Shown here piece by piece: positions 1 through 5,423 of a stretch of 8,793 bases of DNA. This DNA is from DAOTZU01 sp034433995 (GTDB taxonomy: Bacteria; Chloroflexota; Anaerolineae; UBA1429): contig DAOTZU010000223.1 of assembly GCA_034433995.1 (NCBI GenBank), positions 1 to 8,793 of the forward strand, read 5' to 3'. The notes beneath the pieces are model-generated. The model did no database searches and was not told the origin of the DNA. It saw only the letters and a list, made by a program, of their open reading frames with translations. The position numbers and the translations under genes were made by a program. Position 1 is the first letter of the stretch; each line of letters begins with the position of its first letter.

Positions 1-2607
1 GAGTTCGACCTCACCCCCTATCTTCAGCCGGGGGAGAACCTCCTGGCGGCGCGGGTCTATCGCTGGTCCACGGGGAGCTACCTGGAGGACCAGGATTTCT
101 GGCGGCTGAGCGGCATCTACCGCGATGTCTATCTTGTGGCGCAGCCTTGGGTGCGCCTGCGGGATTTCTGGGTGCGCACCTCCTTTGACGCCGCGTATCG
201 TGATGCCACGCTGCGCATCCAGGCCCTGGTGCGCAACGACGGCCAGCCCCTGGTGGCCGATTACTCTGTGGAGGCCGAGCTTTTGGATGCCCAAGGGCGC
301 GCCGTCCTCGCTCCATGGTCCGGCACGGCCCGCATCCGCGGCCGCAACGAGGTGGAGGTGGAGCTTGGCCAGGAGGTGCCCAGGCCGCGCCAATGGTCCG
401 CCGAGGATCCCTACCTCTACACCTTGCTCCTCACCTTGCGCGATCCTTCCGGTGCGGTGGTGGAGGTGGAACGCTCTCGGGTGGGGTTCCGCCAGGTGGA
501 GATCCGCGGGGGGCAGCTCCTGCTCAACGGCGTGCCCATCTACCTCCGCGGAGTCAACCGCCATGAGCACGACCCGCGCACCGGCCATGCCGTCTCGGTG
601 GAATCCATGGTTCAGGATATCCTCTTGATGAAGCGGCACAACATCAACACCGTGCGCACCTGCCATTATCCCGATGATCCCATCTGGTACGACCTGTGCG
701 ATATGTACGGCCTGTACCTGATCGACGAGGCCAATATCGAATCCCACGGCGTGTGGGATCGGCTGGCCAAGGATCCCGCCTGGCGCACGGCCTTTATGGA
801 GCGCGGTGTGCGCATGGTGGAGCGCGACAAGAACCATCCCAGCGTCATCATCTGGTCGTTGGGGAACGAGTCCGGCTATGGCCCCAACCACGATGCCCTG
901 GCCGATTGGATCCACCGCCGCGATCCCACCCGACCTGTGCATTACGAATCGGCGCGCGACGCGGCCATCGTGGATATCATCAGCGTGATGTATCCCTCCA
1001 TCGAGCGGCTCACCTCCTTGGCCGAGGCGCCGGGCGAGACCCGGCCCCTGCTCATGTGTGAGTATGCCCACTCCATGGGCAACGCCACCGGCAACCTGAA
1101 GGAATATTGGGAGGTCATCCGCGCCCACCGGCGCTGCATCGGCGGTTGCATCTGGGATTGGGTGGACCAAGGGATTTTGCAGGTGACGCCCGACGGCCGC
1201 GAGTGGTTCGCCTATGGCGGCGATTTCGGCGATGTGCCCAACGACGGGAATTTCTGTATCAACGGCCTCGTTGGCCCTGACCGCGTGCCCCATCCGGCCC
1301 TCTGGGAGTACAAACATATCCTGCAACCCGTCTGGGTGGAGCCGGTGGACCTGGCCCAAGGGGTCGTGGAGGGGCAGAATCGGTACGAGTTCTCCGACCT
1401 CAAAGGCCTCAAGGGCAGTTGGCGCTTGGAGGCGGATGGCCGCGTGTTGCAGCGGGGCACGCTGCCCCGCTTGAGCGCGCCGCCGGGTGGGAAGGAGCAG
1501 ATCACGATCCCTCTGCGGCCCTTCCAGGCCCAGCCGGCCACAGAGTATTGGCTCACGGTGAGTTTCTCTTTGGCCCGGCCCACCCTTTGGGCCGAGGCCG
1601 GCCACGAGGTGGCCTGGGCGCAGTTCCCCTTGCCTGTGGCCGCGCCCGCCGGGCCGGTCCTATCGGTGGGGGAGATGCCCGCCTTGAGTTGGCGCGAGAC
1701 CCCTCACGATGTGATGGTGCGCGGGGCAGATTGGGAATGGGTGTTCGACAAAACTCAAGGCACCGTCCGCTCTTGGCGGGTGCAGGGGGCCGAGCTTGTG
1801 CGCCAGGGGCCGCTATTGCAGATCTGGCGCGCCCCCACCGATAACGATGCCAACACCTGGGGCAGCGAAAAGGCCGCCATCCACTGGCGCGAGGCGGGGC
1901 TGGATCGCCTGCAACACGATCCTCAGGCGGTGGAGGTCCACCTGTTGCGGCCTCAGGCGCTGCGCGTCATGGCCAAGGAGCGCGTGGCCGCGCCCGGCTG
2001 CGCCGCGGGGTTCACCTGCGCCTATACGTACACCGTGTATGGCGATGGACAGGTGCTCCTGGAGACCCACGTCCTGCCCGATGGCGACTTGCCTCACCTG
2101 CCGCGCATCGGCCTGCGTATGATGTTGCCCGGCGGCTATGAGACCTTTACCTGGTACGGCCGCGGCCCCTGGGAGACCTATGCCGACCGCAAGACGGCCG
2201 CGCTGCTGGGCGTCCATCGTGGCACGGTGGACGAGCAATACGTGCCCTATGTGCGGCCGCAGGAGAACGGCAACAAGACCGATGTGCGTTGGGCGGCCCT
2301 CACCGATGCCCAGGGGCGGGGCCTTTTGGCGGTGGGAGGACAGCCCCTGGAGGTGAGCGCCCACCATTACACCGCCGAGGATTTCACCGCTGCCCGCCAC
2401 ACCCACGAGCTCAAGCGTCGGGAGGAGATCATCCTCAACCTGGATGCGCGGCAATCGGGCCTGGGCGGGGCCAGTTGCGGGCCAGGGCGGCTGCCCCAAT
2501 ATCTTGTCCTGCCGGAGGAGACGCGCTTTGTCATCCGCTTGGTGCCGCTTCTCCCCGGTGGGCCTGGCCCGGTGGCCCTGAGCAAGGCCTGGCCGGAGCG
2601 CATCTAG
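1..2607 (+). CDS. lacZ: LacZ-type beta-galactosidase (GH2), 5'-truncated by window edge
   Basis: This is a retaining glycoside hydrolase expected to cleave terminal beta-galactosides such as lactose, probably in the cytoplasm. The frame is open from base 1, so the start lies upstream; the visible part is 868 residues, and by comparison with the 1024-residue E. coli enzyme roughly 180 are missing. Visible residues 1-45 end the sugar-binding jelly-roll domain (YLEDQDFWRLSGIYRDV). An Ig-like domain runs to about 160, then a TIM barrel to about 450, a linker beta domain, and the small-chain domain from about 569. Equivalents of E. coli residues are E247 and H249 (Mg ligands E416/H418), H222 (H391), E290 in GNESGYG (acid/base E461), E354 in CEYAHSMGN (nucleophile E537) and W385 in WDWVDQ (W568). 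The small-chain motifs IWRAPTDND (608-616) and YGRGPWETY (719-727) are intact. E. coli W999 is not conserved: the site reads SCGPG (825-829). Substrate specificity within LacZ-like GH2 is inferred. Confidence 0.95.
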   Translation, partial: EFDLTPYLQPGENLLAARVYRWSTGSYLEDQDFWRLSGIYRDVYLVAQPWVRLRDFWVRTSFDAAYRDATLRIQALVRNDGQPLVADYSVEAELLDAQGRAVLAPWSGTARIRGRNEVEVELGQEVPRPRQWSAEDPYLYTLLLTLRDPSGAVVEVERSRVGFRQVEIRGGQLLLNGVPIYLRGVNRHEHDPRTGHAVSVESMVQDILLMKRHNINTVRTCHYPDDPIWYDLCDMYGLYLIDEANIESHGVWDRLAKDPAWRTAFMERGVRMVERDKNHPSVIIWSLGNESGYGPNHDALADWIHRRDPTRPVHYESARDAAIVDIISVMYPSIERLTSLAEAPGETRPLLMCEYAHSMGNATGNLKEYWEVIRAHRRCIGGCIWDWVDQGILQVTPDGREWFAYGGDFGDVPNDGNFCINGLVGPDRVPHPALWEYKHILQPVWVEPVDLAQGVVEGQNRYEFSDLKGLKGSWRLEADGRVLQRGTLPRLSAPPGGKEQITIPLRPFQAQPATEYWLTVSFSLARPTLWAEAGHEVAWAQFPLPVAAPAGPVLSVGEMPALSWRETPHDVMVRGADWEWVFDKTQGTVRSWRVQGAELVRQGPLLQIWRAPTDNDANTWGSEKAAIHWREAGLDRLQHDPQAVEVHLLRPQALRVMAKERVAAPGCAAGFTCAYTYTVYGDGQVLLETHVLPDGDLPHLPRIGLRMMLPGGYETFTWYGRGPWETYADRKTAALLGVHRGTVDEQYVPYVRPQENGNKTDVRWAALTDAQGRGLLAVGGQPLEVSAHHYTAEDFTAARHTHELKRREEIILNLDARQSGLGGASCGPGRLPQYLVLPEETRFVIRLVPLLPGGPGPVALSKAWPERI

Positions 2608-2629
2608 GCGCACAGCGCCAAGGGTCCAG

Positions 2630-2667
2630 CCCCCCTCTCCCCGTGGGAGAGGGCTGGGGTGAGGGGG
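2630..2667 (+). repeat. Palindromic repeat unit, direct copy 1
   Basis: This 38-bp unit recurs identically at 2731-2768, with an offset of 101 bp. It contains a perfect 8-bp hairpin, CCTCTCCC / GGGAGAGG with a 3-base loop, followed by the tail GCTGGGGTGAGGGGG. It lies 22 bp after the beta-galactosidase stop. From memory, this C-rich stem with a TGAGGG tail resembles an interspersed repeat family common between genes in several GC-rich bacterial genomes. There is no T-run, so it is not a canonical intrinsic terminator. Confidence 0.85.
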
Positions 2668-2678
2668 GGGGCAGGGGG
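2656..2678 (+). other. Potential G-quadruplex run
   Basis: The plus strand carries GGGG, TGA, nine consecutive G, CA and GGGGG, which supplies four G-tracts of at least four with loops of one to three bases. This fits the canonical intramolecular quadruplex pattern. It lies on the non-template strand for both flanking plus-strand genes, so the transcript would carry it as well. Whether it folds in the cell is inference. Confidence 0.55.
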
Positions 2679-2689
2679 CGGCCGGGTTT

Positions 2690-2723
2690 CCCCCTCACCT
2701 AACCTCTCCCCAAGGGGAGAGGA
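2690..2723 (-). repeat. Palindromic repeat unit, inverted and diverged copy
   Basis: On the minus strand this copy begins TCCTCTCCCC and ends GGTGAGGGGG, matching the direct copies in reverse orientation with several differences in the loop and middle. It keeps its own hairpin (CTCTCCCC, AA, GGGGAGAG, a perfect 8-bp stem with a 2-base loop). With the flanking direct copies it can also form larger alternative stems. Confidence 0.75.
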
Positions 2724-2730
2724 ATGTCCT

Positions 2731-2768
2731 CCCCCCTCTCCCCGTGGGAGAGGGCTGGGGTGAGGGGG
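2731..2768 (+). repeat. Palindromic repeat unit, direct copy 2
   Basis: This unit is identical over 38 bp to 2630-2667, including the CCTCTCCC / GGGAGAGG hairpin and the TGAGGGGG tail. It ends 38 bp before the amidohydrolase start and occupies the place where a -35 element for the TATAAA box at 2780 would lie. Confidence 0.85.
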
Positions 2769-2779
2769 CTGCCTTGGGC

Positions 2780-2785
2780 TATAAA
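2780..2785 (+). promoter_or_regulatory. Possible -10 box for the amidohydrolase
   Basis: TATAAA matches the sigma70 -10 consensus at five of six bases and lies in the only AT-rich patch of this spacer. No recognisable -35 lies 16-18 bp upstream, because that stretch is repeat DNA, and there is no TG extension. Transcription from here would begin just before the ribosome-binding site and give a very short leader. It is a weak candidate; read-through from the upstream gene is the alternative. Confidence 0.3.
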
Positions 2786-2794
2786 CTGTTTTAC

Positions 2795-2801
2795 AAAGGA
2801 G
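2795..2801 (+). promoter_or_regulatory. Ribosome-binding site deciding the amidohydrolase start
   Basis: AAAGGAG lies 5 bases before the ATG at 2807. It fixes that ATG as the start over the in-frame GTG at 2744, which falls inside repeat copy 2 and has no such site. Confidence 0.8.
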
Positions 2802-2806
2802 CTTCC

Positions 2807-3616
2807 ATGATCATCGATATCCATGTTCACAGCCGGCCTGGGCAGCGGGCCGAGGAGATCCTGCGCGGCATGGACGCGGCAGGGGTGGATAAGCTCGTCC
2901 TCTTTGCCCTGCCGCCCCAATGGGAGGGCGGCCCCGGCGGCCCGGCCACCATGGATGAAGCCAGCGAGGACCTGGCCAAGATCGCCGCCCAAGGGCAGGG
3001 GCGCATCATCCCCTTCGCCTGGATCGAGCCTACCCTGCCCGACGCCATCGCCGCGGTGGACCACGCCGTGAACGACTTGGGCTTTCGGGGCGTCAAGATG
3101 ATCCCTAACCATTGGTATCCCACCGAGGAGCGCCTCTTTCCCGTGTATGCCAAGATCGAGGAGCTGGGGGTGCCGGTGTTGTTTCATGCGGGGATCCTTT
3201 GGGGGCACGCCGACGGCTCGCGTTTCTGCCACCCGGTCTATTACGAGGTGCTGCTCCATTTCCCCAAGGTGCGCTTTGCCCTGGCCCACATCGGTTGGCC
3301 CTGGGTGGATGAATGCTTGGCCGTCGCCGGGCGCTTTCGTGCCGCGGTCCAGGGCACGGGCCAGCCGGTGCAGATGTGGATCGACACCACCCCCGGCACG
3401 CCGGCCCTTTGGCGGCCAGAGGCATTGCGCAAGACCTTCGCCTACCTGGGGGATGAGCAGGTGCTCTGGGGCAGCGATGCTACGGGAACCAACATCGCCG
3501 ATGCGGGACGCACCTTGGCCGAGGATCGGCGCATCCTGCGGGAGGTCTTGGGCGGCAGCGCCGAGACAGAGCGCCGCTGGTTGGGAGAGAACGCGGCGCG
3601 CTTTCTGGGGCTATGA
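2807..3616 (+). CDS. Amidohydrolase_2-family metal-dependent hydrolase
   Basis: This is a 269-residue cytoplasmic TIM-barrel hydrolase of the amidohydrolase superfamily, resembling the amidohydrolase_2 (PF04909) group that also holds carboxylate decarboxylases and lactone hydrolases. Visible metal-site candidates are H6 and H8 in the N-terminal DIHVH, K97 in RGVKMIPNHWYP, H127 in LFHAGI, H161 in AHIGWPW and D224 in WGSDATG. The order HxH, K, H, H, D matches the superfamily pattern. The protein has no signal peptide or membrane segment, and its length is typical of the shorter family members. It follows the beta-galactosidase on the same strand, 199 bp away across a repeat cluster, so co-transcription is uncertain. 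The substrate cannot be read from the sequence. The gene meets the aldo/keto reductase tail to tail, with 70 bp between the stops. Confidence 0.88.
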   Translation: MIIDIHVHSRPGQRAEEILRGMDAAGVDKLVLFALPPQWEGGPGGPATMDEASEDLAKIAAQGQGRIIPFAWIEPTLPDAIAAVDHAVNDLGFRGVKMIPNHWYPTEERLFPVYAKIEELGVPVLFHAGILWGHADGSRFCHPVYYEVLLHFPKVRFALAHIGWPWVDECLAVAGRFRAAVQGTGQPVQMWIDTTPGTPALWRPEALRKTFAYLGDEQVLWGSDATGTNIADAGRTLAEDRRILREVLGGSAETERRWLGENAARFLGL

Positions 3617-3623
3617 GGGAGAG

Positions 3624-3654
3624 GCCAGCCGGCGGCTGCAAACCGCCGGCCGGC
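3624..3654. terminator. GC-rich hairpin between convergent genes
   Basis: A perfect 8-bp stem GCCGGCGG / CCGCCGGC with loop CTGCAAA extends to 12 bp with one mismatch (3624-3635 pairing with 3643-3654). It begins 8 bases after the amidohydrolase stop and lies 33 bases beyond the aldo/keto reductase stop on the other strand, the usual position for a shared bidirectional terminator. Neither side has a T-run, so termination may be weak or may need a factor. Confidence 0.45.
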
Positions 3655-3686
3655 ACAACCCGGTGATAGCGTGGGCGCGCGGCGGC

Positions 3687-4814
3687 TCAGCTCCCCAGGC
3701 GCGCGAACAGCTCCGCGACCTCGCGCAGGCGTTCGGGGATCTCGAGGTGTTGCGGGCAGCGCTCCAGGCAGGTGTTGCATTCCTGGCAGAGGGAGGCGTC
3801 GTGGCGGGCCTTGACCAAGTTGGCGTACTCCCGGCGGGCGTACTCCTCCAGGCCATAGACGGTGGCATAGTTGTACAGCTCGAAGCAGCGGGGGATGTTC
3901 ACCCCCTGTGGGCAAGGCTGGCAATAGCCGCAGCCGGTGCAATACAACTGGATCAGCGCGCGGGTGCGGTCCATGAGGGCGTTGATGGTGGCCACCTCCT
4001 CGGCATTGAGGGGGCCTTGGTCCACGGCGGCGCAGTTTTCCTCCACCATCTCGATGGTGCTCATGCCCGAGATGGCCACATCCACCCCCGGATGGGCCAG
4101 GACGAAACGCAGGGCCAGCCCGGCGGCGCCGGCGGCCGTTAGCCCAGGCAGCTCTTGCAAGCTCCGGGGGATGGTGGCCAGCCGCCCGCCGCCCACCGGC
4201 CCCATCACCACCACGCCCAAGCCCTTTTCGCTGGCGTAGGTGATGGCCTTCTCGTTGGCCCGATCCAGATAGTTGTATTGGCAGGTGACCAGCTCCAAGA
4301 TCCCTTCGTCCACCAGGCGCTTCATCGCCTCCGGTTTATCGTGGAAGGAAAAGCCGCAGTGCTTAAAGAGGCCCTCTTCTTTGGCCTGGAGCATGTCCTT
4401 GATCCAACCTGTGCGGGCATCGATCTCGTGCCAGTTATCCCAGCCGATGCCGTGAAAGAGGTAGAAATCGAAATAATCGCGGCGCTGCTTCCAGAGTTGG
4501 TGTTCCAACATGCGGCGCAGGTCGCCGGGGTTTTGCATGCGGAACTTGGTACATTTGGCCGTGACCACCAACTCATCCCGCCGGGGCCATTCTTGGATGG
4601 CTTGGCCCACGACGAACTCGGATTCCTCGTTGCAATAGAGAAACCCCGTATCCACATAGTTGACGCCCAGCTCAAAGGCGCGGTGGAGCACGGCGATGGC
4701 CCGCTCCACATCCACATACTCTTTATCGCCGATGGTGAGCATGGGCAGGCGCATGGTGCCGAACCCCAAGCGCGAGACACGATAGCCCGTTCGCCCCAAT
4801 TCCACGTACTGCAT
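3687..4814 (-). CDS. Aldo/keto reductase with C-terminal 4Fe-4S ferredoxin domain
   Basis: This is a 375-residue predicted oxidoreductase. Residues 1 to about 280 are an aldo/keto reductase barrel starting QYVELGRTGYRVSRLGFGTM. The catalytic tetrad is visible: D55 and Y60 in VDTGFLY, K87 in VTAKC and H121 in YLFHG. Residues 292-353 carry two cysteine clusters, C292/C295/C298/C301 (CTGCGYCQPCP) and C343/C346/C349/C353 (CQECNTCLERCP). This is the layout of the AKR subfamily with a ferredoxin-like tail (COG1453 type), which suggests two 4Fe-4S clusters and electron transfer in addition to, or instead of, simple NADPH chemistry. The ATG at 4814 has a GAGG ribosome-binding site 6 bases upstream. 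The open frame continues to 5006 but would run into the tRNA-Lys gene, so that extension is rejected. The substrate is unknown. Confidence 0.92.
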   Translation of the reverse strand: MQYVELGRTGYRVSRLGFGTMRLPMLTIGDKEYVDVERAIAVLHRAFELGVNYVDTGFLYCNEESEFVVGQAIQEWPRRDELVVTAKCTKFRMQNPGDLRRMLEHQLWKQRRDYFDFYLFHGIGWDNWHEIDARTGWIKDMLQAKEEGLFKHCGFSFHDKPEAMKRLVDEGILELVTCQYNYLDRANEKAITYASEKGLGVVVMGPVGGGRLATIPRSLQELPGLTAAGAAGLALRFVLAHPGVDVAISGMSTIEMVEENCAAVDQGPLNAEEVATINALMDRTRALIQLYCTGCGYCQPCPQGVNIPRCFELYNYATVYGLEEYARREYANLVKARHDASLCQECNTCLERCPQHLEIPERLREVAELFARLGS

Positions 4815-4820
4815 GGCACA

Positions 4821-4824
4821 CCTC
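4821..4824 (-). promoter_or_regulatory. Ribosome-binding site deciding the aldo/keto reductase start
   Basis: On the minus strand GAGG (followed by TG) lies 6 bases before the ATG at 4814. It supports the 375-residue protein over a 64-residue longer reading that would begin inside tRNA-Lys. Confidence 0.65.
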
Positions 4825-4841
4825 GCTTCCCATTTGACCCA

Positions 4842-4870
4842 AGTTTGGCCCAAAAAGGGGGTGCTGTCAA
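4842..4870 (-). promoter_or_regulatory. Possible promoter for the aldo/keto reductase
   Basis: The minus strand has an exact TTGACA (4870-4865). Seventeen bases further on lies CAAACT (4847-4842), which matches the -10 consensus at only three of six bases. The -35 is convincing and the -10 is poor, so activity may be low or activator-dependent. The box lies 15 bp from the TTGACA of the divergent tRNA promoter. Confidence 0.35.
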
Positions 4871-4885
4871 GGCGGGCCGCATCAT

Positions 4886-4913
4886 TTGACAACCTCGCCG
4901 AACCCTCTATAAT
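4886..4913 (+). promoter_or_regulatory. Consensus sigma70-type promoter for the tRNA cluster
   Basis: An exact TTGACA (4886-4891), a 16-bp spacer and an exact TATAAT (4908-4913) form a full-consensus housekeeping promoter. It stands out in GC-rich DNA. The expected start is near 4920, giving a leader of about 59 bases before tRNA-Lys at 4979. A strong constitutive promoter fits a stable-RNA operon. A much weaker second candidate, TTGCGT (4933-4938) with TAGAAT (4959-4964), has a 20-bp spacer and is not called. Confidence 0.85.
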
Positions 4914-4978
4914 AACCAACGACCGGGTGAAATTGCGTTCCAGAAGTTTCCAATAGTCTAGAATTGACCGCAAACAAC

Positions 4979-5051
4979 GGGCCGCTAGCTCAATAGGCAG
5001 AGCCACTGACTCTTAATCAGTTGGTTCCAGGTTCGAGCCCTGGGCGGCTCA
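4979..5051 (+). tRNA. tRNA-Lys (anticodon CUU)
   Basis: The full cloverleaf is visible. The acceptor is GGGCCGC / GCGGCTC (one G-U pair), the D stem GCTC / GAGC, the anticodon stem ACTGA / TCAGT around loop CTCTTAA with anticodon CUU at 5012-5014, and the T stem CCAGG / CCTGG around TTCGAGC. The discriminator is A5051 and CCA is not encoded, so a CCA-adding enzyme is needed. It reads AAG codons and is the first gene after the consensus promoter. Confidence 0.97.
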
Positions 5052-5153
5052 TCTTGGTGGAAGGGGATCCGCAAGGCGAGCGGTTCGGAGGCCCCACGGG
5101 ATCCCGAGTTGGAACGCGGCTGGCGGTTTGGGCTCCCTGGGGGCGATGATCCT
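5052..5153 (+). other. Spacer between tRNA-Lys and tRNA-Leu
   Basis: This 102-bp GC-rich spacer is long compared with the 15 bp between tRNA-Leu and tRNA-Gly. It holds no recognisable gene or promoter. GGGATCC (5064-5070) can pair with GGATCCC (5099-5105) across a 28-base loop, possibly a processing stem in the precursor, but this could be chance. Confidence 0.4.
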
Positions 5154-5235
5154 GGGGAAGTGTCGGAACTGGCAGACGAGCATGACTTAGGATCATGTGG
5201 AGCAATCCGTGAGAGTTCAAGTCTCTCCTTCCCCA
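5154..5235 (+). tRNA. tRNA-Leu (anticodon UAG)
   Basis: This is a class II tRNA with acceptor GGGGAAG / CTTCCCC, a leucine-type D arm (GG at 5171-5172), and anticodon stem CATGA / TCATG around loop CTTAGGA with anticodon UAG at 5188-5190. A 13-base variable arm (5198-5210) is followed by T stem GAGAG / CTCTC around TTCAAGT. The discriminator is A5235, as usual for leucine tRNAs, and CCA is not encoded. It reads CUN codons. Confidence 0.96.
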
Positions 5236-5250
5236 CTGTCGAGATTGCGG

Positions 5251-5322
5251 GCGGAAGTGGCTCAGTGGTAGAGCATCTCCTTGCCAAGGAGAGGGTCGCG
5301 AGTTCGAATCTCGTCTTCCGCT
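5251..5322 (+). tRNA. tRNA-Gly (anticodon GCC)
   Basis: The acceptor is GCGGAAG / CTTCCGC, the D arm begins GCTCAGTGGTAGAGC, the anticodon stem is TCTCC / GGAGA around loop TTGCCAA with anticodon GCC at 5283-5285, and the T loop is TTCGAAT. The discriminator is U5322, typical of bacterial glycine tRNAs, and CCA is not encoded. It lies 15 bp after tRNA-Leu, so the two are surely processed from one transcript. Confidence 0.97.
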
Positions 5323-5338
5323 CTGGAGCAAGTCCAAA

Positions 5339-5374
5339 GCTGGTTCGCGGGTGACGCCCGAGGGCCAGCGTTTT
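5339..5374 (+). terminator. Hairpin with T-run after the tRNA cluster
   Basis: Bases 5339-5351 pair with 5357-5369 (outer GCTGG / CCAGC, inner CGGG / CCCG) across loop TGACG, with two G-U pairs and one mismatch. A G and then TTTT follow at 5371-5374. It begins 17 bases after tRNA-Gly and 50 bases before tig. It would end the tRNA transcript or attenuate read-through into tig. The T-run is short, so partial termination is plausible. Confidence 0.55.
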
Positions 5375-5408
5375 AACGTCTAAGCCCAAGCGCGGATTTC
5401 CTGCGTAC

Positions 5409-5417
5409 GAGGAGGAG
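5409..5417 (+). promoter_or_regulatory. Strong ribosome-binding site deciding the tig TTG start
   Basis: GAGGAGGAG ends 6 bases before TTG 5424. It supports a TTG start, since no ATG or GTG in this frame occurs near the conserved N-terminus. Confidence 0.8.
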
Positions 5418-5423
5418 CGAACG

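Larger units (their letters stand above)
2608..2806. other. Gene-free spacer filled with palindromic repeats
   Basis: This 199-bp spacer between the beta-galactosidase and the amidohydrolase contains no credible gene. Most of it is CTCTCCC/GGGAGAG repeat units and G-runs, itemised separately. Only the last 30 bases or so look like a normal leader: a TATAAA box (2780-2785) and an AAAGGAG ribosome-binding site. The reading frame of the amidohydrolase stays open back to a GTG at 2744, but that extension would translate repeat DNA and is rejected. Confidence 0.8.

Noticed and set aside
1813..2613. 266-residue minus-strand frame opposite the beta-galactosidase
   Set aside because: The sense strand encodes conserved GH2 small-chain motifs, and the antisense product has no recognisable features.
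2630..2768. CRISPR array
   Set aside because: There are only two identical direct copies plus one inverted copy, no regular spacers and no cas genes. This is an interspersed palindromic repeat cluster.
3147..4142. 331-residue plus-strand frame spanning the amidohydrolase and antisense to the aldo/keto reductase
   Set aside because: It shifts from one real gene to the antisense of another, crosses a hairpin and shows no domain.
4831..4890. Direct repeat CATTTGAC at 4831-4838 and 4883-4890 as a possible operator pair
   Set aside because: The match is only 8 bp at a 52-bp distance, partly imposed by the -35 box; chance cannot be excluded.
4815..5006. 64-residue N-terminal extension of the aldo/keto reductase
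   Set aside because: It would begin inside tRNA-Lys and cross the consensus promoter. The conserved AKR N-terminus and a ribosome-binding site begin at 4814.
5017..5337. 106-residue minus-strand frame containing RRDSNSRPSPWQGDALPLSHF-like and RRDLNSHG-like strings
   Set aside because: These strings are antisense translations of tRNA-Gly and tRNA-Leu, a well-known source of spurious database proteins. The larger minus frame 4985-5635 has the same origin and also runs antisense into tig.
5109..5354. 81-residue plus-strand frame across tRNA-Leu and tRNA-Gly
   Set aside because: It is entirely explained by two well-formed tRNA genes and has no ribosome-binding site or family resemblance.
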